In this document: in pieces, positions 37,195 to 47,285 of the stretch
Position numbering within the stretch: the first letter of the stretch is position 1
Layout: each line of letters begins with the position of its first letter
NCBI RefSeq assembly: GCF_900013425.1
Contig: NZ_FBXK01000005.1
Span: 620,001-684,000, forward strand
Direction: 5' to 3'
From: Sphingobium sp. Z007
GTDB taxonomy: Bacteria; Pseudomonadota; Alphaproteobacteria; Sphingomonadales; Sphingomonadaceae
DNA: 64,000 nt
The notes under the pieces: model-generated
Database searches by the model: none
Seen by the model: only the letters and a program-made list of their open reading frames with translations
What the model was told of the DNA's origin: nothing
Position numbers and translations under genes: made by a program

Positions 37195-37671
37195 ATGTTC
37201 GCGACCATTGGTCTTGTTACGGCTGCCGTCTTGCTGGCCGGAGCGGCAACGGCGGACCCGCCACCGCCCCACGCGCTCATCGAAAGCGTCCGTGCGCAGC
37301 TTTTCTACGAATTGTCCGGCACCCTGTCTGGCAATATCGCATCGCCGCCCAGCCGATTTTCCGGTTGGAACACGGTGATTGGCGAGGGGGAGGCCAAGGA
37401 GGCCGCGCAGGATTTGCTGGTGACGGTGCGGGTAAAGGGCAATGGCGCAGACGGTTTCCTGACCGAAACGCCGCTGGTCATCACCGCGCGCAACAGCGCG
37501 GGAAAGCTGCTCGGTTCCCGCAGCGTGACCGGCATATTGGTCCCTTATGAAGGCAGCGTGGCCACCGCGCTTTGGATCAACAATGCGACCTGTGCGGGCA
37601 AGCTGACGATCGAGGCGAAGCTCGGCAAACAGGTGAAGACAGCGACCGTCGCGCTGGATTGCGGCGAATGA
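37195..37671 (+). CDS. Exported hypothetical protein
   Basis: A 158-residue protein with a signal peptide (MFATIGLVTAAVLLAGAATA) and a beta-rich body: LFYELSGTLSGNIA, DLLVTVRVKGNG, PLVITARNSAGKLLGSRSV, then a C-terminal C-A-G-K-L ... D-C-G-E pair of cysteines that could form a disulfide. I do not recognise the family. GGGGAG lies 7 bases before ATG 37195; the ATG at 37180 has no ribosome site. The acnA terminator abuts this gene, so it depends on read-through or on a promoter within the acnA end. Its stop overlaps the next gene. Confidence 0.8.
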   Translation: MFATIGLVTAAVLLAGAATADPPPPHALIESVRAQLFYELSGTLSGNIASPPSRFSGWNTVIGEGEAKEAAQDLLVTVRVKGNGADGFLTETPLVITARNSAGKLLGSRSVTGILVPYEGSVATALWINNATCAGKLTIEAKLGKQVKTATVALDCGE

Positions 37672-37925
37672 TGGCGGTGGCGATCGAGATTATCGGCTGG
37701 ATCGGCGCGCTACTGGTACTAGCGGCCTATGTCGGCGTGTCGACCGGGCGGATGTCTGGCGAGTCGGCGACTTTCCAGTGGCTGAACGCGCTCGGCGCTG
37801 CGCTTTTCGTGCTCAACACCTGGTGGCACGGTGCCTTCCCTTCGATGGTGCTGAACATCATCTGGAGCGTTGTGGGGTTCGCCACCCTATGGCGCATCAT
37901 GCGCCGAAGAATGTCCCGCTCTTGA
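37668..37925 (+). CDS. CBU_0592-like small membrane protein
   Basis: An 85-residue protein with three hydrophobic segments: IEIIGWIGALLVLAAYVGVS, FQWLNALGAALFVLNTWWHG and SMVLNIIWSVVGFATLWRI. This pattern matches the CBU_0592 family of inner-membrane proteins of unknown function. Two adjacent ATGs (37668, 37671) overlap the stop of the previous gene, indicating translational coupling. Confidence 0.85.
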   Translation: MMAVAIEIIGWIGALLVLAAYVGVSTGRMSGESATFQWLNALGAALFVLNTWWHGAFPSMVLNIIWSVVGFATLWRIMRRRMSRS

Positions 37926-37998
37926 CCCGCTTCATCGACATCAACCATTTGATCGAACATCGGATGCAGACCTTCAGACATGTCGCTGCGCCGCCAAT

Positions 37999-40326
37999 CT
38001 ACCGCCCATAGCCCGTCATCGAATAAGGCCGCGCCTTCACGCCCGTCGCCCATGTCCTGTCCGGGGTCGCCTGCATGGTGAAGCGCAGTTCGCCGCCAGC
38101 CCGGATTTCCGCGTCGGTGATGAAGCTCCGCTCCAGCGCCTCGCCGTTCAGCGTAACTTTGCCGACATAGCGGTTGGCGTCCGACAGGCCGTCGGCCAGC
38201 ACCATGAACCGCTTGTCGCCCACGCGCATTTCCGCCCGCTCCACGAACGGCCGACCGATCACATATTCCCCGCTGCCGGGCGCGACCGGGTAGAAGCCCA
38301 GCGCGGTGAACACCAGCCAGGCGGACATCTGCCCCAGATCGTCATTGCCCGCGAGGCCATCGGGCGTGGGCTTATACTGAGTATCGACGATCTGCTTCAA
38401 ACCGCTCCTGCGTGCGCCAGGGTCGGCCAGCATAAGTGTAGAGATAGGCGACATGGTGGCTGGGTTCGTTGCCATGGATATATTGACCGATCAGGCCGGA
38501 TATATCCTCGGCATGGCTATAGTCGATCTTGCTATTGTCATAGTCGAACATGGCGTCGAGTTTGGCGACCGCCTTGGCGTCGCCGCCCAGCAGGCGGAAC
38601 AGGCCGCCCTGATCGTGCGGCATGAACCAGCTATATTGCCAGGCATTCCCCTCCGTATAGTCGCTGCCATAGTTGATCGCGGTTGGGTCGAAGGGGGTTC
38701 GGAACGTGCCGTCCGCCTTGCGCGCGCGCAGGAAGCCGGTCCTGGCGTCGAAGCTGTTGCGCCAGTTTGCCGCGCGCTTCTCAAAGCGCTGCGCTGTCGC
38801 CGCGTCGCCCAATTGCCGCGCCAGCCGCGCGATGGTCCAGTCGTCATAGGCATATTCGACCGTCTTGGACGCCGCTTCCGGCTCCCGGTCGATGGGCACA
38901 TAACCCAGTTTCATATAGTCGCCGAGGCCCCCATAGGGCGCATAGTCGGCGCTGGCGACCATCGCTTTCAGCGCGGCGGCGCAGTCGATGCCCTTGATGC
39001 CCTTGAGGCAGGCGTCGGCGATCACCGGCACGGCATGATAGCCGATCATCGTCCAGGTTTCCTTGCCGGCAAATTGCCAGACGGGCAGGATGCCGAAGGG
39101 ACTGGTCTTATGACTGGCGACCAGACTGTTCACGAAATCGGCATTCTTCGCTTCGGGCTGGATCAGGGTCAACAGCGGATGTTCGGCGCGAAACGTATCC
39201 CATAGCGAGAAGGTGGAGTGCATGGTGAAACCCGACGCCGCGTGAACCTGATCGTCCGGCCCGCGCAGCGCCCATCGGCGTCGCCCCAGATGCTGGGCGC
39301 CATCAGGCTGTGATAGAGGGCGGTATAGACATTGGTGCGCATCGGGGCGGGCGCGACGATCTGCACCGCGCCCAGTGCATTGGCCCAGGCGGCGCGGGTC
39401 TTGGCGCGAATGGCGTCGAAATCGCCCGGCTCGCTGGCGAGGTTGGCGATCGCGCCATCCTCGTCCACGCCCGACAGCGCGACCTTCACCTCCAGTGGTT
39501 TGGCGAGCCTGCCGAAGTCGAGCTGCGCGACGATCGCCCGGCCCGCCAGGGCATCGAGCGTTTCGGGGCCGCGACCCGGCCCTTTGAAGCCCTTGTAGAG
39601 AATATCCTTCTCGGTGGTGACGAACTGGTGCCCGGTCGGCGTTGTTGAAAAGCGGATGGCGAAGAAGAGGCGGCGGGGCGTCGCCCAGCCGCGCACTTCG
39701 CGCGACCCGGTGATTATGCCGTCGGGCCGGATGCGGATCGAAGACCAGAGGATCTTGCCTGGATAGTCGTAGATGATGGAGCGCAGGTCCAGCACCAGAT
39801 GCGCCGCCTTGCCCGCCGGAAAGGCATAGCGGTGGACGCCGACGCGGGTGCCGGCCGTCATTTCCGCGCGGACGCCCGGATCGGTCAGGGTGACGGCATA
39901 ATAGCCGGGCGATGCGACCTCGTCCGCCTTGCGCGAGCGATAGCCAGGCGTGTCGACCGCGCCCGCCTCCAGCGGCACCGTGTCGCCGCTCACCGGCATC
40001 ACCAGAAAATCGCCCAGGTCGCTATGCCCCGCGCCGGAGAAATGGGTGTGGGAGAAGCCGAGGATGGTGGGGTCTTCATGGCGATAGCCTGCCGCCCAGG
40101 CATAGGTCTGCCGCGCTGCGCCGACATGGGTGTCGGGCGACAGTTGGACCATGCCGAAGGGGGCGACCGCGCCGGGGAATGTGTGGCCTTCGCCCGACGT
40201 GCCGATGAAAGGATCGACAGCATCGACAGGGGAGGGTGCGGGCGGCTGCGGCGTCTGGGCGGGTAGAGCCGCCCCGGCGAGCAGGCTGGCGAAGAGGAGC
40301 GGGCGGGCGAGGCGGGTCAGGATCAT
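37999..40326 (-). pseudogene. GH92 family glycosyl hydrolase (alpha-mannosidase type), two frameshifts
   Basis: GH92 enzymes are calcium-dependent exo-alpha-mannosidases of about 750 residues, exported to the periplasm. The N-terminal part (signal peptide, DPFIGTSGEGHTFPGAVAPFGMVQLSPDT, FSHTHFSGAGHSDLGDF) runs in one frame from 40326 to about 39260. There a lost base shifts it to the frame with SGFTMHSTFSLWDTFRAEHPL and NAWQYSWFMPHDQGGL. At 38399-38401 an extra base in an A-run (T-run on the coding strand) shifts it again, to QIVDTQYKPTPDGLAGNDDLGQMSAW and the C-terminus. All expected blocks are present in order, so the gene was whole recently, or the two shifts are sequencing errors. Confidence 0.88.
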
Positions 40327-40438
40327 CACCGGGTTAAATCATGGCTGCACGGCAGCGCCAAGCCGATAGCCGCAATTTTCCTGGCCCAAGAAAGGCTGGG
40401 CTGGCGTCGCGCGGTAGGGCTGGTTAGCACAGGGGATC

Positions 40439-41140
40439 ATGAAGAGAGCATTGATCGTCCGACATGTGCCGCGCGAAGGCGCCGCAGGCTATTTGCAACC
40501 GATCGAGGCGGCGGGCTATCTTATCGACCGGATCGATGTCGCCAGCCCCGATTTTGCGGACGTGAATCTGTGCGATCCCGATCTGCTTATCATGATGGGC
40601 GGGCCGATGGGCGTCTATGAAACGGACGTCCATCCCTGGATACCGCTCCAGATCGATAAGCTCGCTGCGCGGCTCGCCGCCGACCGACCGACCTTGGGCG
40701 TGTGCCTGGGCAGTCAGATGATCGCGGCGGCGCTGGGCGCGCCGGTCTATCCCGGCGGGCATATGGAACTGGGCTTCGCACCGGTCAGCGTAAATGGCGC
40801 GGGCGCGACGTCGCCGCTGCGCCATTTGATCGATGTGCCGGTGTTGCATTGGCACAGCGATACGTTCGACCTGCCCGACAATGTCGAGTTGCTGGCATCG
40901 ACGTCCAACTATGCGCATCAGGCGTTCCGGCGCGGTCCCAACCTGCTGGCGCTGCAATTTCATGCGGAGATGGGCGAAGATCCGCGGTTCGAGGATTGGC
41001 TGACCCATTTCTGGGCCGATCTGGACGTGGCGCAACAATGCGGGATTGCGCTGCGGGAGGATCATGGCTTGCACGGCCCGATTGCGGTGGCGGCGGGCCG
41101 GGCGATGATCGGCGAATGGCTGGCGGGGATAAGAATCTAG
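40439..41140 (+). CDS. Class I glutamine amidotransferase-like protein
   Basis: A 233-residue triad-type amidotransferase domain. Nucleophile C89 in TLGVCLGSQMIAAALGA, a histidine in LLALQFHAEM with its glutamate two residues on, and an oxyanion motif MMGGPMGVYE. As a stand-alone protein it resembles GMP-synthase-like or gamma-glutamyl-peptide hydrolases; its acceptor is unknown. It is a single gene between the GH92 remnant and the GH27 gene. Confidence 0.92.
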   Translation: MKRALIVRHVPREGAAGYLQPIEAAGYLIDRIDVASPDFADVNLCDPDLLIMMGGPMGVYETDVHPWIPLQIDKLAARLAADRPTLGVCLGSQMIAAALGAPVYPGGHMELGFAPVSVNGAGATSPLRHLIDVPVLHWHSDTFDLPDNVELLASTSNYAHQAFRRGPNLLALQFHAEMGEDPRFEDWLTHFWADLDVAQQCGIALREDHGLHGPIAVAAGRAMIGEWLAGIRI

Positions 41141-41183
41141 TTGCAGCTTGATCTTGCCGCGGCCTTTCTATTAACTCCGACAA

Positions 41184-42542
41184 ATGAAGAGGATGACATT
41201 GGAAACGAGCCGCCGCGATCTGTTCGTCGCCGGCGTGGCGGGGATGGCGGCTGTAAGCGTCGCGCGGGCAGCGGGTGCGGCCGAGCCGGGCAAGGCCGTG
41301 CCGGCGCCGCGGCCGCCGATGGGATGGAATAGCTGGAACAGTTTCGCCACGACCATCACCGAGGCACAGGCGCGCGCGACCGCTGCGATCATGGCGGAAA
41401 AGCTGCTGCCGTTCGGCTACGACATCCTCACCGTCGATATCCAATGGTATGAACCAGAGGCGTCGAGCTATACCTATAATGCCAGGCCCAAGCCGGCCAT
41501 GGATGCTTATGGCCGGATGATCCCGGCACCCAATCGGTTTCCGTCGAGCGTGGGTGGCAGCGGCTTCGCGCCGCTCGCCAAGGCGGTGCATGCGCTTGGC
41601 CTAAAGTTCGGTATCCATGTGATGCGCGGTATCCCGCGGGCGGCAGTTGAGGCGAACCTGCCGATCCTGGGCACGCAATATCACGCGAAAGATGTGGCCG
41701 ATATGGCGAGCATCTGTTCGTGGAATCCGGATATGTATGGCGTCGACATGACACGACCGGGCGCGCAGGCCTATTATGACAGCATCTTCCGCCTCTATGC
41801 CGACTGGGGCGTGGATTTCGTCAAGATGGACGATATGAGTCGGCCCTATGACGCCCATGCGCCGGAGATCGAGGCGGCGCACAAGGCGATTATGGCGACG
41901 GGGCGGCCGATCATGCTGAGCCTGTCGCCGGGCGAGACGCCGGTGATCCGCGGCGATCATGTCCGCAAATATGCACAGATGTGGCGTATCTCCGACGATT
42001 TCTGGGACGATTGGGCGATGCTGGAGGCGCAGTTCACCCGGTTGGAAAATTGGACGCCCTATCGCGGGCCGGGATCATGGCCCGACGCCGACATGCTGCC
42101 GCTTGGGCGGTTGGCGCTGGGGGAGCGGGATACGCGCTTCACCCCCGACGAGCAGAAGACGCTGATGACGCTGTGGGCGATTGCGCGGTCGCCGCTCATC
42201 ATGGGAGGCGACTTGCGACATCTGGATGCGCCGACGCTGGCACTGCTGACCAATCGCGAGGTGCTGGCGGTCAATCAGGCGAGCCAGGGCAACTGCCCGC
42301 ATTTCGTGGAGGATGGCGTGCGCGTCTGGTCCGCAGTCGCCCAGGGCGGCAAGGATCGCTATGTCGCGCTGTTCAACACCGGCGACAAGCCGCGTGAGGT
42401 CGGGATCAGGCTGCGCGATCTGGGGATCAGCGGGCCGGTTGCGGTGCGCGACCTGTGGGCGGGCAGGGCGCTGGGGCAGCAGGCGGCGCGGATTGCCGCG
42501 ATGCTGCCGCCGCATGGCGCTGCGCTCTATAGACTGAGCTAA
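41184..42542 (+). CDS. GH27 alpha-galactosidase, exported by Tat
   Basis: A 452-residue retaining glycosidase. It begins with a twin-arginine signal (TSRRDLFVAGVAGMAAVSVARA). The mature part opens with the GH27 signature PPMGWNSWNSF. The predicted nucleophile is D216 in VDFVKMDD and the acid/base D271 in RISDDFWDD. The C-terminal 80 residues are the usual beta-sandwich. It would release alpha-linked galactose (or a related sugar) in the periplasm. It neighbours the GH92 remnant, a small carbohydrate-use cluster. Confidence 0.92.
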   Translation: MKRMTLETSRRDLFVAGVAGMAAVSVARAAGAAEPGKAVPAPRPPMGWNSWNSFATTITEAQARATAAIMAEKLLPFGYDILTVDIQWYEPEASSYTYNARPKPAMDAYGRMIPAPNRFPSSVGGSGFAPLAKAVHALGLKFGIHVMRGIPRAAVEANLPILGTQYHAKDVADMASICSWNPDMYGVDMTRPGAQAYYDSIFRLYADWGVDFVKMDDMSRPYDAHAPEIEAAHKAIMATGRPIMLSLSPGETPVIRGDHVRKYAQMWRISDDFWDDWAMLEAQFTRLENWTPYRGPGSWPDADMLPLGRLALGERDTRFTPDEQKTLMTLWAIARSPLIMGGDLRHLDAPTLALLTNREVLAVNQASQGNCPHFVEDGVRVWSAVAQGGKDRYVALFNTGDKPREVGIRLRDLGISGPVAVRDLWAGRALGQQAARIAAMLPPHGAALYRLS

Positions 42543-42545
42543 AAG

Positions 42546-42620
42546 CCCGTTCGCTTCGAGCGCACTCGAGAAGCGGATAGCGCTGCGCCAGCGTTTTTCG
42601 ACTAAGCTCGAAACAAACGG
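42546..42620. repeat. REP-like palindrome, same family as 24329
   Basis: Left arm from 42546 (CCCGTTCGCTTCGAGCG...) and right arm ending AAACAAACGG at 42620. The bases just after it (AGGTTGCTT) also match those after the 24.3 kb copy (CGGTTGCTT), so the mobile unit is longer than the palindrome. It lies between convergent genes. Confidence 0.8.
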
Positions 42621-42628
42621 AGGTTGCT

Positions 42629-44278
42629 TTACTTGCGCGACGCGGCGCTTTTGTCGCGGATGGCCTTGAACTCCGATCCGGCTTTCCATTCCGGCCAGCG
42701 GGTCGTGTTCGCCAGGTCGCGACCGATGTCGAGCATCAGGTCGATATCCTGCGCCGCGCCGTCCAGTTGCCAGTCCGGCCCCCAGGCGTCGCAGGCTTGA
42801 TGATAGCATGTGCCGGTATAGGCATCGATCCACGCCTGGCCTGCGGGGCGACCGCCCTCGATCAGGTCGGATGCGCCCGCCAAGCCCATCATCAGCAGGA
42901 CGGGCACGCCGCGCTTGGCCATGGAGAAATGGTCGGCGCGGTAGAAGAGCCCGCGTTCGGGGAGGCTTTCCTGCGTGATGATGCGGCCCTGCTTTGCCGC
43001 GAACGTCGCCAGATCATCCTCCAGGCCATTTTGGCCCTTGCCGATCAGGATCACGTCCTTCGCCTTGCCCGCGGTCTGGAGCACGTCGATCGTGAGGTTG
43101 GCGACGGTCTTGTCGATCGCATAGACCGGGTTCTGGGCATAATGTTCGGACCCCAGCAGCCCGCGCTCCTCCGCCGTCCAGGCGGCAAAGACGATCGAGC
43201 GGTCGGGGGCGGGCGCGGCCTTGAAGGCGCGGGCGATTTCGAACAGGCCGGCCATGCCGAGCGCATCGTCATTGGCGCCGGCGCGGTAAATGCGGCCCTG
43301 CGCATCGGGCGCGCCTTTGCCATAAGCGTCCCAGTGCGCGCCATACATCAGGGTTTCGTCCGGGCGTTTGGCGCCGGGGATGCGGGCGAGGACGTTGGCG
43401 CTCTGCACCACTTCCTGCGTAACCGGGAAGGCGGCGGAGAAGGTCGCGCCCTTAAGGTCGACGGGCTTGAACCTGGCCGATCGCGCCTGTTTGCGCAGCG
43501 CGGCGAAATCGAGCCCCGCGCCGGCGAACAGCTTGCTCGCGGCATCACCCTCGACCCAGCCCTGCACCTGAAGGCTGGTCAGTTTGTCGGGCGCGCGGAC
43601 CAGATCGTAATTTTCGCCGGCCGGGCTGGTGACGACGTTCCAGCCATAGCCCGCGCCCGGCGTGTCGTGGACGATCAGCGCGCCGATCGCGCCGTGGCGG
43701 GCAGCTTCCTCGAACTTATAGGTCCAGCGGCCATAATAGGTCATGGTCTTGCCGCCAAATTTGCCGAACGAATCTTCGCCCTTGGCCGCTTCGAAATCCG
43801 GGTCGTTGATGAGGAAGACGGCGATCTTGCCTTTCAGGTCGACGCCCTTGAAATCGTCCCAGCCGCGTTCGGGCGCGGAGACGCCATAGCCCACGAACAC
43901 CAGCGGCGCGTTGGCGACGGTCACCTTGTCCTTGGGCTGGAGGGTGGACAGATAGACTTGGCTGCCGAAGGTCCAGGGGCTGGCGGCCCCGTTCTGTGCG
44001 ATCGACAGGCCTTCCGCCTGGCCGAGGCGGGTGTGGAGCAACGGCACTGTCTGCACCCACTGGCCATCGGGGCCGCCCGGTTCCAGCCCAAGCTGTTCGA
44101 AGCGAGCGACGATATAGCCGATCGTCCGTTCTTCCCCCACGGTGCCAGGCGCGCGTCCCTGAAACAGGTCGGAGGCCAGCGTGCGGACCGATTGTTCCAA
44201 TTGCTTGGGGTCGGTCTGGGCTTGGAGGGGGAGGGCGACGGTCAGGCCGAGGGCCAGGGCAAGGATGCGTGTCATCAT
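42629..44278 (-). CDS. Exported M28 family metallopeptidase
   Basis: A 549-residue zinc aminopeptidase-type protein with a signal peptide (MMTRILALALGLTVALPLQA). A protease-associated domain is likely in the middle (about 115-260). The M28 core has GAHWDAYG, GANDDALGMAGLFEIARAF, FAAWTAEERGLLGS and, near the end, FYRADHFSMAKRGVPVLLM. These supply the paired zinc ligands (H, D, E, D, H). It probably trims peptides in the periplasm. Confidence 0.94.
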   Translation of the reverse strand: MMTRILALALGLTVALPLQAQTDPKQLEQSVRTLASDLFQGRAPGTVGEERTIGYIVARFEQLGLEPGGPDGQWVQTVPLLHTRLGQAEGLSIAQNGAASPWTFGSQVYLSTLQPKDKVTVANAPLVFVGYGVSAPERGWDDFKGVDLKGKIAVFLINDPDFEAAKGEDSFGKFGGKTMTYYGRWTYKFEEAARHGAIGALIVHDTPGAGYGWNVVTSPAGENYDLVRAPDKLTSLQVQGWVEGDAASKLFAGAGLDFAALRKQARSARFKPVDLKGATFSAAFPVTQEVVQSANVLARIPGAKRPDETLMYGAHWDAYGKGAPDAQGRIYRAGANDDALGMAGLFEIARAFKAAPAPDRSIVFAAWTAEERGLLGSEHYAQNPVYAIDKTVANLTIDVLQTAGKAKDVILIGKGQNGLEDDLATFAAKQGRIITQESLPERGLFYRADHFSMAKRGVPVLLMMGLAGASDLIEGGRPAGQAWIDAYTGTCYHQACDAWGPDWQLDGAAQDIDLMLDIGRDLANTTRWPEWKAGSEFKAIRDKSAASRK

Positions 44279-44319
44279 GCCGTCGGTCTAAACCGCTGCG
44301 GCGATGGGCGAAAGGGCGT

Positions 44320-44976
44320 TCAGAACTCGATATCGAGTTCTTCCAGTTCGTCAGGCTCGACTCGGGCTTCATCGATCCATTCGCGCATCAGCGGCCAGCC
44401 GTTGATCGTCTGGCAATAGGCGGCCGATTGGGCGGTGACGGGCACGGCATAGGTGAGGAACCGTTCGGCCACCGGCGCGAACATCGCATCGGCGACGGTC
44501 GGCGTGTCGCCGAACAGCCAGGGGCCGCCATAGCTGTCCAGACATTCCGCCCAGATCGTTTCGATCCGCTCTATATCGGGCTTTGCGCCGGAAAAGATGG
44601 GGAAGCGCGCGTGGCGGACCTTGAGGTTCATCGGCAGGGCGGAACGCAGATTAGCGAAGCCCGAATGGATTTCGCCCGACACCGATCGGCAATGGGCGCG
44701 GGCGATGCGGTCCGCGGGATACATGCCGACATCGGGATAAAGTTCGTGCAGATATTCCGCGATCGCCAGCGTGTCCCAGACGCTTGCCCCTTCATGCGTC
44801 AGGCGCGGCACCAGCACGGACGGGGACAGAAGCAGCAGTTCGGCGCGGTTTTCGGGGTCGTCGAGTGCAATGGTCTTTTCCACCACCTGCAATCTGGCGA
44901 TTCGGCACAACAGCCAGCCGCGCAGCGACCAAGAGGAGTAGTTCTTGCTGGAAAGAGTGAGTTCCGCGATTGCCAT
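44320..44976 (-). CDS. Glutathione S-transferase family protein
   Basis: A 218-residue protein with the thioredoxin-like N-terminal domain (SSKNYSSWSLRGWLLCRIA, with a serine in the glutathione-activating position; the cis-proline motif VPRL) and an all-helical C-terminal domain with the capping box FGDTPTVADAMFAP. The substrate is unknown. Upstream on the minus strand is a 127-base gap shared with the divergent depolymerase gene. Confidence 0.93.
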   Translation of the reverse strand: MAIAELTLSSKNYSSWSLRGWLLCRIARLQVVEKTIALDDPENRAELLLLSPSVLVPRLTHEGASVWDTLAIAEYLHELYPDVGMYPADRIARAHCRSVSGEIHSGFANLRSALPMNLKVRHARFPIFSGAKPDIERIETIWAECLDSYGGPWLFGDTPTVADAMFAPVAERFLTYAVPVTAQSAAYCQTINGWPLMREWIDEARVEPDELEELDIEF

Positions 44977-45103
44977 GGCATACCCTCCTGCTTGGCGTCA
45001 GCCTCACATTTATGATGATGCGGCGCAACATAAAAAGCATGTATAGCGTTTCATCATAAGACCGATTCGGTCCGCTGACACAGGACAAGGCTACACCCTC
45101 ACC

Positions 45104-46327
45104 ATGCGCATGCTTTACAGTGGTTATCAGGCCTGGAACGACATGCTGGCGCCAGCACGTTTCGGGGCACAGATCGCCCTTGGCATGCGTGACAAGATGG
45201 GACCGATGGCCGACTGGGCGATGCCGCGGCGCATGTTCGCGTTGATGGACGTGTTTCAGGGCGCGAAGCTGACGCACAAGCGCCCGGCCTATGACATAGT
45301 GACGGTTACCTGTGGCAACGCCGAAGTGGCGGTGCGCGAGGAAGTCACGCTCGACCTGCCGTTCGGCGACCTTCTGCATTTCGTGAAGGACGATGTGGAG
45401 GTGGCGCAGCCCAAAGTGCTGGTCGTCGCGCCGATGTCGGGCCATTTTTCCACCTTGCTGCGCAGCACGGTCGCAACATTGCTGCGCGATCATGACGTCT
45501 ATATCACCGACTGGAAAAATGCGCGCGACGTGCCGTTGGAGGCCGGGCGCTTCGGTTTTGATGACTATGTCGATTATGTGATCCGCTTCTTTCAGCAAAT
45601 TGGCCCCGGCGCGCATATGGTGTCGGTATGCCAGCCCTGCGTGCCCGCGCTGGCCGCCGTGGCGCTGATGTCGGAGGACAAGGACAAGGCGACGCCGCGA
45701 TCTATGACGCTGATGGGCGGGCCGATCGACCCCAATGCCGCGCCGACCGTGGTCAACGACCTGGCCAATGAAAAGCCGATCGAATGGTTCGAGGAAAATC
45801 TGATATCCGTGGTGCCGTTCCGCTATGCCGGGCGTGGGCGGGAGGTCTATCCGGGTTTCCTTCAATTGTCGGCCTTCATGGCGATGAACATGGAGCGGCA
45901 CGGATCGCAGCATCGCGAATTGTACCAGCTTCTGGCCGACGGCAAGACGATCGAGGCGGACAAGATCAAGCATTTCTACGAGGAATATTTCGCCGTCCTG
46001 GACCTGACCAAGGAATTCTATCTGGAAACGGTCGACCAGGTGTTCCAGCGCACGTTGCTGGCCAAGGGCGAACTGACGGTGCATGGGCGGCCCGTCAATC
46101 CCGGCGCGATCCGCCATACCGCGCTGCTGACGGTCGAGGGCGAAAAGGATGACGTCTGCGCGGTGGGCCAGACATCCGCCGCCCATGGCCTGTGCACCGG
46201 ACTGCGCCCGCATTTGAAGCGCCACCATCTCCAGCCCGGCGTCGGCCATTATGGCGTATTTTCGGGCAGCAAATGGGAAAAGCAGGTCTATCCGCAGGTG
46301 CGGAACGTGATCCTGGCGATGAATTGA
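45104..46327 (+). CDS. phaZ: Intracellular polyhydroxyalkanoate depolymerase
   Basis: A 407-residue PhaZ-type enzyme that releases hydroxyacyl units from stored polyhydroxybutyrate granules. The lipase-like box with a cysteine nucleophile is in MVSVCQPCVPALA (C176), upstream are VVAPMSGHFSTLLR and YITDWKNARDVP, and near the end GEKDDVCAVGQT and the catalytic histidine in GVGHYGVFSG. The length fits the PhaZa1 group. It stands alone here; no phaC or phasin is in the window. Confidence 0.95.
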   Translation: MRMLYSGYQAWNDMLAPARFGAQIALGMRDKMGPMADWAMPRRMFALMDVFQGAKLTHKRPAYDIVTVTCGNAEVAVREEVTLDLPFGDLLHFVKDDVEVAQPKVLVVAPMSGHFSTLLRSTVATLLRDHDVYITDWKNARDVPLEAGRFGFDDYVDYVIRFFQQIGPGAHMVSVCQPCVPALAAVALMSEDKDKATPRSMTLMGGPIDPNAAPTVVNDLANEKPIEWFEENLISVVPFRYAGRGREVYPGFLQLSAFMAMNMERHGSQHRELYQLLADGKTIEADKIKHFYEEYFAVLDLTKEFYLETVDQVFQRTLLAKGELTVHGRPVNPGAIRHTALLTVEGEKDDVCAVGQTSAAHGLCTGLRPHLKRHHLQPGVGHYGVFSGSKWEKQVYPQVRNVILAMN

Positions 46328-46429
46328 CAGCAGGCCGCCGGGATAGTCCGACAGGATAAGGACCGGATGGCGATGATGTCGCGTGCAGGGCGATGCTTCG
46401 ACACCTGACCCACAGGCATCACCATCCCT

Positions 46430-46783
46430 TCAACCTTCCGGCCGGGTCCAGATCCAACTCCCGCCAACCAGCGCGGCCGCGATCGGGATGAGGAACCAGG
46501 GGAAGGGGGAAAAGATCAGCGCCAGGACGATGCTGAAGGCGAAAGAGGCCAGCGCCGCCTTCTTGCCCCGGCGGCTGATTGCGCCCCGTTCCCGCCAACG
46601 GCGGATGTGCGGTCCGAAATGCTTGTGATCGAGCAGCTTGGCTTCGAGACGCGGACTGGAGCGGGTGAAGCAGAAGGCGGCGAGGATCATGAAGGGGATC
46701 GTCGGCAGCAGCGGCAGGAAGGCACCGATCGTGCCGAGGCCGACCGAGAGACATCCTGCGATGAGATAAAGATGTCGCCGCAT
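46430..46783 (-). CDS. YbaN/DUF454 membrane protein
   Basis: A 117-residue inner-membrane protein: two segments near the N-terminus (LYLIAGCLSVGLGTIGAFLPLLPTIPFMILAAFCF, encoded at residues about 4-38), the conserved F-T-R-S-S-P-R-L and HKHFGPHIRRWRE loop, then two C-terminal segments. This is the DUF454/YbaN pattern; function unknown. Start ATG 46783 has AGGAG five bases upstream; the longer frame from 46813 lacks one. Confidence 0.92.
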   Translation of the reverse strand: MRRHLYLIAGCLSVGLGTIGAFLPLLPTIPFMILAAFCFTRSSPRLEAKLLDHKHFGPHIRRWRERGAISRRGKKAALASFAFSIVLALIFSPFPWFLIPIAAALVGGSWIWTRPEG

Positions 46784-46927
46784 TATGCTCCTGTTCAGGC
46801 GGTAAGACGGCACGGCCTATGCTATTGCTTCGCAGCTGCGGAACGGGATGGCAAGGGAGCACGGTCCGGTATAGCCAATTAAGCCGGGCTGACCTATGGG
46901 GACCTATAACGACCAAAAGGGGGAACA

Positions 46928-47188
46928 ATGTCCGCATCATTTTCGACGGACGAATGTGGTGAGCATTTTGCCTATTGCGTTCAGTTATTTGGTGGCGTCA
47001 CCGCTTTTTCGCGGCGCCTTGGCATAGACGAACGCGCCATCCGCCGCTTCATCAATGGCGAGCGGCCTGTCAGTGCGAGACTTTTGGAAGATACCGCAAC
47101 AGCGCTACGCTTGCTCATCGCCGACGCGACTGCGGCGGAAGCACAGGTCGCCGCCACATTGCGCAGTCTGCCAACCGATCCGTCATAG
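46928..47188 (+). CDS. Small helix-turn-helix-like protein
   Basis: An 86-residue protein. Residues about 22-50 (FGGVTAFSRRLGIDERAIRRF then INGERPVSARL) read like a Cro/C1-type helix-turn-helix in which a plasmid- or phage-like repressor recognises DNA; the C-terminal third is an Ala-rich helix. GGGGA precedes the ATG. Target unknown. Confidence 0.75.
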   Translation: MSASFSTDECGEHFAYCVQLFGGVTAFSRRLGIDERAIRRFINGERPVSARLLEDTATALRLLIADATAAEAQVAATLRSLPTDPS

Positions 47189-47285
47189 ATGAGCCATTCC
47201 GACCATCGGATAATGGTTTATCACGGTTGAGTTACGGCAAAAGCCGGCTGTCTCGCCGGAATGGCGTTGTCCATAGGTTCCGCCA

